From Clostridium celatum DSM 1785 (lineage in GTDB: Bacteria; Bacillota; Clostridia; Clostridiales; Clostridiaceae), in assembly GCF_000320405.1 (NCBI RefSeq), contig NZ_KB291650.1, positions 124,001 to 188,000 on the forward strand: 64,000 nt of DNA, written 5' to 3'. The notes under the pieces were generated by a model, which worked only from the letters and a program-made list of their open reading frames with translations, was not told the origin of the DNA and ran no database searches. Positions 1 through 9,138 of the stretch are shown piece after piece. A program made the position numbers and the translations under genes. Position 1 is the stretch's first letter, and every line of letters begins with the position of its first letter.

Positions 1-1
1 T

Positions 2-2314
2 CATGTATCTGCAGCAAATATATTTGAAAGTACTTCTAATATTGAGGAAGGTAATATTACTAAAGCAGATATTTATAATATATATGGAAATGATAATAAT
101 CTTTCTACAATAAAAATTACAGGAAAACAGCTTAAAAAATTGATGGAATGGTCAGTTGCAATTTACAATAAATTTCAAGAAGGGGATTTAACAATATCCT
201 TAAATGAAAAAAGAAAAATATATCAATATTATATGTTTGATGGAATAAGTTATGAAATAAATATTTCTAATGATATAAATGATAGAATTGAGAATTTAAT
301 TTTTGAAAAAGATAAAAAAGAAGTTAAAGATGATGATACAGTTTATTTAGCAATAAATAATTTAAGCTCTAAATCTATAATTGATTCTGAAATAAATAGT
401 GTTTTTCATGGAGAAAGCTATGAAAAAATATGTGATACTAGCAATTATAGAATTTCAGCTATAAGAGATTTGATTTTTGACTATATTATTAATGTAAATA
501 ATGGAGAAATAAAGAGAAATGTAGATGAAAATTGGAAATTAACTGGGGTAAAATATGATAACGAAAAAAGAGAAGTAGCAATGCGATTAATTAATGAAGA
601 AAAGTTAAAGATTATGAAATCAAGTGATGAGAAAAATCCAATTATTAAAAGTATAACTTGGGATGATGTAATAGAGGTTTCAGATAAAACTATAGATATA
701 ATAGCCTTTAATGATTTTCATGGAAGTTTACAAGAAGGTGATAAAAGTATTGGAGCTGCAAAACTTCTAACTTTAATTAAAGAAAAGCAAAGTTTAAAAA
801 GTGATGATTATGATTCATTTATTGTTTCAACTGGAGATGTTTATGGAGGAGCACCTATATCTACACTTACATATGGCAAAGCAGTTTCAGAATTTTTAAA
901 AGAAATGGATTTGACAGTATCCTCAATTGGGATACATGAGTTTGATTTAGGAATTGATAAAATAAAGGCGTGGCAGAGAGAAGGGGAATTTTCTTTTTTA
1001 GCAGCTAATATAGTAGATAAAGAAAGTAGAAATCCAATAAGTTGGATAGAGCCATATTCAGTTATTGAAAGCAATGGTTTAAAAATAGGAGTTATAGGAG
1101 TAACTACTCCAGAAATAGTTTCTAGAATAAAAGATGAAAATATTGAAAATTTAGAGTTTATATCTCCGGAAAGTGTTATAAATAAATATGCTAAAAAGTT
1201 AAAAGAAGAAGAAAAGGTAAATGCTGTTGTTGTTTTAGGATATTTAGAAGCAATACAAAATAAAATAACAGATAAGGTAGAAGGAGAAGTCACTGAACTG
1301 GCAAAGAGTATTTATAATGTTGATGCTATAATTACAGGAAGTAATGGTAAGTATATATCGGGGAGTGTTAATAATATACCTATAGTTGAAGCAGGAGGTA
1401 ATGGAGAAGGATTATCTAATCTCAAATTTACTTTTAATGTAGAAGGAAAATTGCTTAATGTAGAAGGTATTAGTGAAAAAATATGTAAAACAGATGAAAA
1501 AATTATAGCTAATGACAATATGGAAAGGATAATAAAGTCTTATGAAGAAGAATTAAGTGATATATTATTAGAAAAAATAGCTTATTTAGATAGAGATTTA
1601 GACTATGACAAAGATAATGGATTAACTTACATTGGAATGGTTATTGCAGAGTCACTAAGGAGAATAGCAAATACAGATATAGTTCTTATTGATGGTAGAG
1701 AAATAACAGGAGGGTTAGAGCAAGGTGAGGTTACAGTAGAGGATTTATATACAATAGTACCTTATGATAATGAATTAGTTACTATAAATCTTACGGGTGA
1801 AGAAATTAAAAATATAATAGAAGATAAAATAAAACTAAATGATAATGAGTGTGTTCAATTTGCAGGAATAAATGTATATTATGATGAAAGTAGAGAAATA
1901 GGAAAAGGAGTAACGTCTATAAAACTAACTAATGGAACAAGCTTAGATATGAATAGAAGCTATAAAGTTTTGATAAGCGATTTTATGCTATCTAGCAAAA
2001 CAGAGAATAGCGTTGCAAATAATGAAGAGGTTATGGAAAATAATATAAATATTAGGAATTCAATAATGGAATTATGGAAAAATGAAGGTATTAATTTTGA
2101 GGTTGAAAATTTGCTAGTAGTAGAGGAAAGTCAGTGCTATAATTATATAAATAAAGATGAAAAAAAGTATTATTCAAAAGGAAGTATAGAAGAGTCAAAA
2201 GGTATAAATGAAAAATTGCCTATTACAGGTGGTGTAAATTCGATTTATATCATTATATCAGCTAATATTATTATGATTAGTGGAATGTGTATTAAAAAGA
2301 AAAGGTTAAAATAA
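2..2314 (+). CDS. Cell-wall-anchored nucleotide phosphoesterase, 3' part (YfkN/CpdB-like); gene starts outside the window
   Basis: The reading frame is open through the left edge, so the start lies upstream; the first ATG at 140 is internal. Residues coded by about 2-640 look like a 5'-nucleotidase C-terminal domain of the CpdB type. A second unit follows: a calcineurin-like metallophosphoesterase domain (FNDFHG at 707-724) and another nucleotidase C-terminal domain. The protein ends with LPITG (2216-2230), a hydrophobic segment and KKKR, a sortase signal. This tandem architecture is known from trifunctional YfkN-type enzymes that degrade extracellular nucleotides. The second unit has lost several catalytic residues (GIHE for GNHE, Tyr for the THS histidine, SNG for HNH), so it is probably inactive. 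The first catalytic domain is outside the window. Confidence 0.85.
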   Translation, partial: HVSAANIFESTSNIEEGNITKADIYNIYGNDNNLSTIKITGKQLKKLMEWSVAIYNKFQEGDLTISLNEKRKIYQYYMFDGISYEINISNDINDRIENLIFEKDKKEVKDDDTVYLAINNLSSKSIIDSEINSVFHGESYEKICDTSNYRISAIRDLIFDYIINVNNGEIKRNVDENWKLTGVKYDNEKREVAMRLINEEKLKIMKSSDEKNPIIKSITWDDVIEVSDKTIDIIAFNDFHGSLQEGDKSIGAAKLLTLIKEKQSLKSDDYDSFIVSTGDVYGGAPISTLTYGKAVSEFLKEMDLTVSSIGIHEFDLGIDKIKAWQREGEFSFLAANIVDKESRNPISWIEPYSVIESNGLKIGVIGVTTPEIVSRIKDENIENLEFISPESVINKYAKKLKEEEKVNAVVVLGYLEAIQNKITDKVEGEVTELAKSIYNVDAIITGSNGKYISGSVNNIPIVEAGGNGEGLSNLKFTFNVEGKLLNVEGISEKICKTDEKIIANDNMERIIKSYEEELSDILLEKIAYLDRDLDYDKDNGLTYIGMVIAESLRRIANTDIVLIDGREITGGLEQGEVTVEDLYTIVPYDNELVTINLTGEEIKNIIEDKIKLNDNECVQFAGINVYYDESREIGKGVTSIKLTNGTSLDMNRSYKVLISDFMLSSKTENSVANNEEVMENNINIRNSIMELWKNEGINFEVENLLVVEESQCYNYINKDEKKYYSKGSIEESKGINEKLPITGGVNSIYIIISANIIMISGMCIKKKRLK

Positions 2315-2388
2315 TAAAAAAATAGATAGTATTAAAAACATTAAGTACTGTAGATAAGTATGTATAATTAGTATTATATAAAAATTTA

Positions 2389-2422
2389 AAATACCACTAT
2401 GCTAAAAAGCATAGTGGTATTT
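2389..2422. terminator. Bidirectional intrinsic terminator
   Basis: Perfect 15-bp stem (2389-2403 with 2408-2422) and a 4-nt AAAA loop between two convergent genes. A/T-rich flanks on both sides let it work for the phosphoesterase on + and the symporter on -. Confidence 0.85.
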
Positions 2423-2424
2423 CT

Positions 2425-3876
2425 TTAAGCTATATTAGAGCTTTTTTCATTTTCTCTCCATTCTTCAACTTCAGGTCCAAGTTCTTCTATTGAAGAAGCG
2501 TAGAATACTGGATCTTTACCAGCTTTCTTTTGTTCGTTATAATCTTTTAATGCTTTTATAGCAATTTTGCTAAGTAATACTATAGCTATTAAGTTAAGGA
2601 TTGCCATAAGACCCATAAATACATCAGCTATATTCCATACTAATTTCATTGAAGCTACAGAACCAAATAAAACCATACCAACAACTAATATTCTGTATAT
2701 GTAAAGATATATTTTTTTGTTTGATATGAATTGAATATTTGTTTCTCCGTAATAATAGTTTCCAATGATTGAACTAAAAGCAAAGAAGAAAATACAAAAT
2801 GCAATAAAGTATTGCCCCCATGCTCCAACTTGAGAACCTACAGCTATTTGAGTAAGCTCTATACCAGCTATATCACCTAATGGAATATTATTTGAAGAAG
2901 CATGTTGTACTAATGTATCAGATGATAAAAGTATTATAAATGCTGTAGAAGTACATATTATTAGTGTATCAGTAAATACTCCAAGAGTTTGAATTAATCC
3001 TTGCTTTGCTGGGTGTGAAACAGTAGCAGTAGCAGCAGCATTAGGAGCTGATCCCATACCAGCTTCGTTAGAGAATAATCCTCTTTTAATACCATTTAAT
3101 AAAGCAGCACCAATTCCACCACCAATAATTTGTTTTACACCAAAAGCATTAGCAAAAATCATTTTCAATACTGCTGGAATTTGAGTTATGTTAGTTATTA
3201 TAATAAATAAAGCTACTAAGATATATGCTACAGCCATAATAGGAACTATTATACTTGAAATTTTAGCTATACTTTTAACGCCACCAAAAATTATAATTGC
3301 TGAAGCAATAGTGATTATAACACCAAGGAAAACTCTATTTATACCAAAAGCTGAATCGAAAGCAGCTGTAATTGTGTTTGATTGAACTGAGTTAAAAGCA
3401 AAACCAAAACAAATTATTATTAATATTGAAAAAGTAACACCCATCCATTTTTTCTTTAGGCCTTTTTCCATATAGTAAGCAGGACCACCTCTAAAGCTAT
3501 CTCCATCTTTAACCTTATATATTTGAGCTAAAGTTGATTCTATAAAAGCAGAAGCAGAACCTATTAATGCAATAAGCCACATCCAAAATACAGCACCAGG
3601 CCCACCAATTGCAATTGCAGATGCTACACCAGCTAAGTTTCCTGTACCAACTCTAGAAGCTGTACCAATACAAAATGCTTGGAATGATGAAATTTCACCT
3701 TTTTCTTTTGAAGATGTGCCTTCCCCCAGTAATTTGAACATAGATTTAATGTTTGTAAATTGCACAAATTTTGTTTTCCATGTGAAGTATACGCCTATAG
3801 AAATTAACATTGCTATTAGGATATATGTCCATAGAAAATCATTGATTGAAAGAATAAAAGTATTAAATTTTTCCAT
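2425..3876 (-). CDS. Alanine/glycine:cation symporter (AGCS family, AlsT-like)
   Basis: 483-residue integral membrane protein that imports a small neutral amino acid, probably alanine or glycine, with Na+ or H+. About 10-11 hydrophobic helices are visible. The family segments are present: GTASRVGTGNLAGVA near residue 75, GGPGAVFWMWLIAL near 90, FRGGPAYYMEKGL near 130, and GLFSNEAGMGSAPNAAA near 265. Length and motif order are typical of the family. The ATG at 3876 follows an AAGGGGG ribosome binding site, and a good promoter lies just upstream. It is monocistronic and convergent with the phosphoesterase. The exact substrate cannot be read from sequence. Confidence 0.93.
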   Translation of the reverse strand: MEKFNTFILSINDFLWTYILIAMLISIGVYFTWKTKFVQFTNIKSMFKLLGEGTSSKEKGEISSFQAFCIGTASRVGTGNLAGVASAIAIGGPGAVFWMWLIALIGSASAFIESTLAQIYKVKDGDSFRGGPAYYMEKGLKKKWMGVTFSILIIICFGFAFNSVQSNTITAAFDSAFGINRVFLGVIITIASAIIIFGGVKSIAKISSIIVPIMAVAYILVALFIIITNITQIPAVLKMIFANAFGVKQIIGGGIGAALLNGIKRGLFSNEAGMGSAPNAAATATVSHPAKQGLIQTLGVFTDTLIICTSTAFIILLSSDTLVQHASSNNIPLGDIAGIELTQIAVGSQVGAWGQYFIAFCIFFFAFSSIIGNYYYGETNIQFISNKKIYLYIYRILVVGMVLFGSVASMKLVWNIADVFMGLMAILNLIAIVLLSKIAIKALKDYNEQKKAGKDPVFYASSIEELGPEVEEWRENEKSSNIA

Positions 3877-3922
3877 TGGAATGTTCCCCCTTTTTTATCT
3901 TAAGTAATATTCTATATTTTAT

Positions 3923-3951
3923 AGTATATAGGAAAAAAATAAAAAATGCAA
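3923..3951 (-). promoter_or_regulatory. Sigma-A promoter of the AGCS symporter
   Basis: On the minus strand: -35 TTGCAT (3946-3951), 17-bp spacer, -10 TATACT (3923-3928). It lies about 50 bp upstream of the start codon. The rest of 3952-4173 is AT-rich with nothing else recognisable. Confidence 0.6.
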
Positions 3952-4173
3952 GAAATATAATTAAAAAATTCATAAAAAATATTTTTAGTATCAAATATGC
4001 AAGAAAACGATAAAAAAATGAATAATGTGAAAGAAAACAATTCAAATATCAAATTTAACAGGATAATTTATTAAAAAAGTTATAGTTTTTTTGTGGTAAA
4101 TATTTACAAAGCTAGTTATAAAGAATATATACTTTATATTTCGGAAATTTAAAATAATACAATTAAATATAAT

Positions 4174-4214
4174 AAAAGCATCAAGTAAGATTTAATTTCT
4201 TACTTGATGCTTTT
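4174..4214 (-). terminator. Intrinsic terminator of the penicillin-binding protein gene
   Basis: Perfect 17-bp stem (4174-4190 with 4198-4214), 7-nt loop, and a T-rich tract on the minus strand. It starts about 40 bp after the stop codon of the upstream minus-strand gene. Confidence 0.88.
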
Positions 4215-4254
4215 TATTTTGAATAGAATATATGATTTTTATAATATTTAAATA

Positions 4255-6963
4255 TTAATCAATATTATCTGAAGAGTTTGAATCATTGTTATCATTACTA
4301 TCATCATTACCATTATTATTTTCATAAGAATTATTGTTATCTTCAGAAGGATTATTTCCTATTGAAGTATCATTTGAAGAAGATTTTGAAATAGTAAGGG
4401 TTACAGTGCCGTCTTCAAGAATTTCGCTTGTAAATCCTGTTAAAATATATTGTCCAGGTGATAAGCTACCAGATACTGATTGGCCATTAAATGTATATTT
4501 AATTTTTCTATCATTTAATAAAACTATAGCATCATATAAATCCATATTAGCTTTTAAGCCAATTTGAGATAGATTTATAGTTGTTTGAGCTTTTGTATCA
4601 TCCAGTTCTGTAGGGACAACATAAGCATAATCCTTTGCACCATAATATGCATTTGGTTTCTTTATAAATACTCTAGTTTCTATTAAACTCTTAGGAGTAT
4701 TATCAGATACTAGTTTATTATTTTCTTTATTAACTTGTACTGCTACATGCACATCACAATAAGATTTTGGTTCAGTTCCTTCGATAAATAATTCGGTTTT
4801 AACTCTATTACCTCTTTGATCTTGACTACAAAGATTAGTAGCAAGTTTTCCAGAGTCTTTACAAACTACAGCTTTAACTATTCCTGATGGTTCATCAATT
4901 TCTTTGTACTCAAGTCCTTCGTGAACAACGCTCATAACGCTACCAAATAAATCAGCTGCAGATGAACTATATCCATTACCCATAGGTGTTTGATCTTGAT
5001 ATCCAATCCAAACTGATCCAGAGTAATAAGGAGTTAAACCTGCAAACCAGAAAGAGTCAACATTATTAGTTGTTCCTGTTTTACCAGATACAGGCATATC
5101 ACTAAACTTAGCACCATTGGCATCAAAATAAACTAACGGATCTTTTAATATGTTATACATTATATAAGCTGTTTGTGGTGAGAATAATACAACTGGTGTA
5201 GCTTCTTTTTCTAAAATAACTTTTCCACTAGCATCTACAACTTTAGTATAAAGTATAGGCTCTATTCTAACACCATTATTTCCAAATGCACCAAATGCAG
5301 ATGCTAATATAGTTGTATTACCACCATCTCTATCACCTATAGGTTGCTCAAATTGCCCCATTGATGCAGCAGACATAGTATGAGAATCATCACTATATTT
5401 AAGACCAGCTCTTTCACCATATTCTATAGCTGTATTTAAACCAATTTTATCAACAGTTTTTATAGAAGTTAAGTTTTTAGAATAAGTTATAGCATCTCTA
5501 GGAGTTATATAACCATCCATAACACCATTATAATTTTGTGGAGGATTATTGGTATTAAATCCATACTTGTTAATTAATTCTGTTGATATAGGTGTATCAT
5601 CTATAGGAGTTGCAGCTGTCATAACTTTAGTATCTATAGCAGGACCATAAACAGTAAGCGGTTTAGTAGTAGAAGCTATTGATTTATGATCAAAGTAAGC
5701 ATTGTTAATTGAACCCGGTGGAGTATCTCCACGACCTCCAATTAAAACCTTAACTTGACCAGTTCTATAATCAATTACAGTTGCAGCAGCTTGTAATAAT
5801 GGAACACCTTCTTCAGAGTATTCTTCAATATATTCACCATTATATTGTTCTACATGTAAATTACTTCTTTCATCTAATACAGCTTGAACTTTATTTTGAA
5901 GCTCGGTGTTCATAGTAGTATATATTTTAAGTCCACCAGTTACAAAAAGTTTATCAACTTCATCATCTGTATATTTATATTTTTCTTTTAAATCTGTTCT
6001 AACTTGATCAAGAGCAGGGTATACAAACCATTCTTGATTTAATTTATAATCTGTATCAGTAGTTGAAAAAGCAAAATTATTTGCATCTGCTTCAGCAACA
6101 GTGCTATCATGTTCTTCTTGAGATATATAACCAAGTTCTAACATTTTATCAAGAACTGTTTTAGTTCTATTTATATAAGTATTGGGATAATCTTCTTCTT
6201 CAGTATTATAAGCACTATAATATGAAGGTGCTTGAGTAATACCTGCTAAATAAGCACATTGAAGTAAGTTAAGCTCATCTACTGATTTGCCGAAATAGTA
6301 TTTAGAAGCAGCTTCAACTCCATAAAGATATCCACCTAATGGAATAGTATTTAAATAAGCTCTCATAATTTCTTCTTTACTTAATTCTTTATCAAGTTGT
6401 ACTGAAAGAGCAATTTCTTTAATTTTTCTATTAATAGAATCAAGTGGTGTTGATTCTGCAGATGATTCTTCTAATAATATAGAATTTTTAACTAATTGTT
6501 GAGTTATAGTTGAAGCACCATGAATACCACCATCTTTTAAACCTAAGATAATTAAAGCATCTCTTGTAGCTGCACCTAATATTCTTTTTACATCTATACC
6601 GCCATGAGTCATAAAACGTTCATCCTCAATTGCGATATATGCATTAACTAAATTTTTTGGAAGTGTGTCATAATCTTCGACTACGTATCTTTCTTGAATA
6701 GATGGTAAATTGTCTATAAATTCACCTTTATCATCGTATAGCATAGAAGTTTCATCTAAATTATAAATAGCATTTATATCTAATGGTGGTGCAGTTTTAA
6801 TTACTGCATAAATATATCCAACACCTACTACTCCTGTTAATAATACTATTATTAAAATCGTTAAAAAAAAGTATTTTAAAAAACGTTTAACTCTAGATGG
6901 TTTTTTCTTTAACTTTTTAGAAGTGCTTGATTTTTTTTGCTGTTCATTTGAATTATTAGCCAT
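4255..6963 (-). CDS. ponA: Class A penicillin-binding protein 1A (glycosyltransferase/transpeptidase)
   Basis: 902-residue bifunctional peptidoglycan synthase. A Lys-rich cytoplasmic N-terminus is followed by one membrane anchor (about 30-55). The GT51 domain (about 85-250) has the catalytic IEDERF (Glu113), GASTITQQLVKN and the AYLNTIPLGG segment. The transpeptidase domain (about 390-690) has the SxxK serine in STTK (431-434), SKN (495-497) and KTGT (628-631). A PASTA-like region and a Ser/Asn/Asp-rich low-complexity tail (about 865-902) close the protein. It has a strong AGGAGG site before the ATG, and is divergent from yunB. The acidic disordered tail is common in clostridial PBP1 proteins. 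No missing active-site residue was seen. Confidence 0.95.
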   Translation of the reverse strand: MANNSNEQQKKSSTSKKLKKKPSRVKRFLKYFFLTILIIVLLTGVVGVGYIYAVIKTAPPLDINAIYNLDETSMLYDDKGEFIDNLPSIQERYVVEDYDTLPKNLVNAYIAIEDERFMTHGGIDVKRILGAATRDALIILGLKDGGIHGASTITQQLVKNSILLEESSAESTPLDSINRKIKEIALSVQLDKELSKEEIMRAYLNTIPLGGYLYGVEAASKYYFGKSVDELNLLQCAYLAGITQAPSYYSAYNTEEEDYPNTYINRTKTVLDKMLELGYISQEEHDSTVAEADANNFAFSTTDTDYKLNQEWFVYPALDQVRTDLKEKYKYTDDEVDKLFVTGGLKIYTTMNTELQNKVQAVLDERSNLHVEQYNGEYIEEYSEEGVPLLQAAATVIDYRTGQVKVLIGGRGDTPPGSINNAYFDHKSIASTTKPLTVYGPAIDTKVMTAATPIDDTPISTELINKYGFNTNNPPQNYNGVMDGYITPRDAITYSKNLTSIKTVDKIGLNTAIEYGERAGLKYSDDSHTMSAASMGQFEQPIGDRDGGNTTILASAFGAFGNNGVRIEPILYTKVVDASGKVILEKEATPVVLFSPQTAYIMYNILKDPLVYFDANGAKFSDMPVSGKTGTTNNVDSFWFAGLTPYYSGSVWIGYQDQTPMGNGYSSSAADLFGSVMSVVHEGLEYKEIDEPSGIVKAVVCKDSGKLATNLCSQDQRGNRVKTELFIEGTEPKSYCDVHVAVQVNKENNKLVSDNTPKSLIETRVFIKKPNAYYGAKDYAYVVPTELDDTKAQTTINLSQIGLKANMDLYDAIVLLNDRKIKYTFNGQSVSGSLSPGQYILTGFTSEILEDGTVTLTISKSSSNDTSIGNNPSEDNNNSYENNNGNDDSNDNNDSNSSDNID

Positions 6964-7007
6964 CTCTTCCTCCTTTTAATAAATAAAAAAATATAATATT
7001 CTTTTAT

Positions 7008-7035
7008 ATTATAGCATATTAATTGTAATAGTAAA
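7008..7035 (-). promoter_or_regulatory. Extended -10 promoter of ponA
   Basis: On the minus strand: TGC-TATAAT (-10 at 7008-7013 with the TG extension) and a weak -35 TTTACT (7030-7035), spacer 16 bp. It lies about 45 bp upstream of the ponA start in the divergent intergenic region. Confidence 0.55.
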
Positions 7036-7059
7036 ATAATAACTATGCTAGGTGGTTAG

Positions 7060-7734
7060 ATGAAATATTATACTCAAAGACAAAAAAGTATTCCAAAGTT
7101 TAAACCTAAAAAGAGACCATTTCCATTTAAGTTAATTCTACTAATAATGTTAATAATATTAATGAATTTTATTCTATATTTAATCAATAAAAGAATATTA
7201 CCTATGGTATTAAGTGTTGGAGAAATTGAAATGAAGGCAGAAGTTTCAAAAATAATTAATGAAGAAAGTGTAAAGGTCTATTCTGAAAACTTTAATTATG
7301 ATGATATTATACATATTGATAAAGACTTAGAAGGAAATATTACAATGGTTAGATCAGATACAGTAAAGCAAAATTCTTTAGCATCTCAAGTTGTTTTAAA
7401 ATGTAATGAAAGATTAAAAAGTTCAGATGATTTAAGTGTGAAAATTCCATTCGGGTATATAACTAATAACGTTCTTTTTTACAACTTAGGACCTAAAATA
7501 ACAGTTAAGATTCAGCAGGTTGGAGCCATAAATACATCATATGAATCTGTATTTGAAAGTGCAGGAATAAATCAAACTAGACATAAGATATATTTAGATG
7601 TAAAAACTACTATGAGAATTGTAGTACCATTTAAAAGTAAGGATATTGATGTTACATGTCAAATTCCAGTTTCAGATACTATAATTGTTGGTAAGATTCC
7701 GGATACAGCTATAAATATGAATAGTAATAATTAA
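7060..7734 (+). CDS. yunB: Sporulation protein YunB family
   Basis: 224-residue membrane-anchored protein. It has a basic N-terminus (KPKKRPFPFK), a single transmembrane helix (about 23-45) and an extracytoplasmic domain. The YunB-family segments near the middle (VKIPFGYITNNVLFYNLGPK) and the second half (GINQTRHKIYLDVKTTMRIV) are recognisable. YunB is needed for efficient sporulation in Bacillus, but its biochemical role is unknown. Its presence marks the organism as a spore former. It is monocistronic, followed immediately by a terminator, and was originally convergent with hpt, from which it is now separated by an integrated element. Confidence 0.88.
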   Translation: MKYYTQRQKSIPKFKPKKRPFPFKLILLIMLIILMNFILYLINKRILPMVLSVGEIEMKAEVSKIINEESVKVYSENFNYDDIIHIDKDLEGNITMVRSDTVKQNSLASQVVLKCNERLKSSDDLSVKIPFGYITNNVLFYNLGPKITVKIQQVGAINTSYESVFESAGINQTRHKIYLDVKTTMRIVVPFKSKDIDVTCQIPVSDTIIVGKIPDTAINMNSNN

Positions 7735-7737
7735 AAT

Positions 7738-7763
7738 AAAAAAGTGGCTTTTGCCACTTTTTT
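7738..7763 (+). terminator. yunB terminator
   Basis: 11-bp stem (7738-7748 with 7753-7763), TTTT loop and a run of six T. The T run is also the first part of the duplicated hpt 3' end, so this was probably the bidirectional terminator between yunB and hpt before insertion. Confidence 0.85.
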
Positions 7764-7790
7764 ATGATTCTCAATTAAATACTTAGAGAA
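7758..7790. repeat. Left att-like repeat: decayed copy of the hpt 3' end
   Basis: Matches 10535-10567 at 29 of 33 positions, and 24 of 25 in the first 25 bp. Read on the minus strand it gives VFN-stop-ES-stop where hpt has VFNWES-stop, so the Trp codon has become TGA. It is a non-functional copy that has drifted. Confidence 0.72.
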
Positions 7791-7901
7791 TTTTAATGTT
7801 GTTAAAAATTAACTAATGTTATTAGCTTTTATGTAAAGTTACTTAACATATTATTTAATGTTATTTATCATTGAATAAATTTGTATCAAATTATTTGTTT
7901 C

Positions 7902-7920
7902 GATACAAAATGCACACAAA
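7902..7920. repeat. Direct repeat, left copy, inside the hpt element
   Basis: A 19-bp sequence (GATACAAAATGCACACAAA) repeated at 10449-10467 with one mismatch. The left copy is about 110 bp inside the left att-like repeat. It also overlaps an 8-bp inverted repeat (7880-7887 with 7902-7909). It could be an integrase arm-binding site. Confidence 0.6.
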
Positions 7921-8043
7921 AATAGAGCAGTAGAAACCACTCTAAAATATCATTTAAGACTTGAGAAGATTCTTCTTTTAATTCTTATAAAAGATAAAAA
8001 ACAACAATATCCTTCAACCATAGTTGAAGTACTTATATTAGTT

Positions 8044-8085
8044 CTTTTAATCTTTAGTACTTATATAAGTACTAAAGATTAAAAG
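8044..8085. repeat. 42-bp perfect palindrome
   Basis: The 21-base halves are perfectly complementary with no spacer, centred between 8064 and 8065. A smaller hairpin (8013-8018 with 8023-8028) and a partial direct repeat of the palindrome arm (8029-8038) lie just upstream. No U-tract follows, so it is not an ordinary terminator. Confidence 0.75.
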
Positions 8086-8567
8086 TCTGAAAAACATTGA
8101 TATAAGTAGTTTTGAAGGAGAGGCTGGAACTTAAATAAGATTCAAATTAAGAGTTTGGACTTTTTTTCTATCGTATGTGATGTTTTCATTAATATGTTAA
8201 AAAGCTAGCAATAGAGCCATTTTATGAATTTAGGATAAGCATTTCATTTATTTGGAGTAGGTCATCTGATGGATGTTCTGCTGGGCAACATAATGATCAA
8301 AGCTAGTATTTTCAATGCTTTCATCTGAACTGTCTGTTGGTAATATTATCTACTCGTAAATTATTCCAAGCAAACAATAAAAAAGTATGATAATTAACTT
8401 AAGAAGCAAGTTACAAAGTTATTAGTGAAATTAAAATAATAACTTACAATTTAATTAAAACATGTCAGCTTTAGTTCATATGCAAAGCTTCTAAATGTTG
8501 AGATAATTAATTTAACAAATGGATGTTCTTCGAAAACTGAATATAGTTCAATGAGAGTTTTATTTAT

Positions 8568-8645
8568 AAGATAGAAACAGTCCAAGTTAAAAAAATATAA
8601 GCTATTGCAAAAGCATTTGGGCTAACTGCTAAAGAGTTATTATAA
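8568..8645 (+). pseudogene. Remnant of an XRE-family HTH regulator (C-terminal part)
   Basis: In this frame the codons read KIETVQVKKI-stop-AIAKAFGLTAKELL-stop. The pattern resembles the end of an XRE helix-turn-helix domain (recognition helix, then 'IAKAFGLTAKELL'). An in-frame stop at 8598-8600 interrupts it, and no start codon or HTH beginning could be found upstream. Such repressors are usual in phages and integrative elements, which fits the surrounding relic. The identification rests on one short segment. Confidence 0.4.
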
Positions 8646-9138
8646 AATTCAAGTTTAATAATTTAAGGGGAATAGGTATGACAAAGATATTAATAAAACA
8701 GTATTGCACGAGTAGGTGTTAAAAGTGGAAAAGGATTTTTGGGAATTGGTAAATTAACAGATTATAACTTTGAAAAATGGAAATATAATTTAAAATGCTG
8801 TCAGCATAAATACAAAAGCACTATAGATTAAAGATGGTATTAAGCAAAGATTTGCGTACTTTGAATAATCCTTAATTATTAACAGAAGCTACAGATGTAG
8901 AATATTTGATTTATCTTTTGAGCAGATAATAATGTATGTTAATTAGATGTGAATTTGAGGATTACAATTATTGAAAATGAACATTATTTTGTTAAAAAAG
9001 GTATCGTCAAATGTTTAGGAAGAAGCATATAATGAAATGTTAGGAAATTAAATTTTAAAGAACCTAAACAACAAGAACATAAACTAATAAACAAAAGCTA
9101 GCAAAAATTAAATTTTATAAATGAATGGGGGATTGTTT

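Noticed and set aside
841-1518. Minus-strand frames inside the left-edge phosphoesterase
   Set aside because: Antisense shadows of conserved coding sequence without translation signals.
3863-4045. 60-codon minus-strand frame upstream of the AGCS symporter
   Set aside because: It overlaps the symporter promoter and start, is almost all Phe/Ile/Leu, and has no ribosome binding site.
8689-8832. Stretch translating as ARVGVKSGKGFLGIGKLTDYNF in one frame
   Set aside because: No start, stops in flanking codons and no recognisable family; may be a gene relic but cannot be supported.
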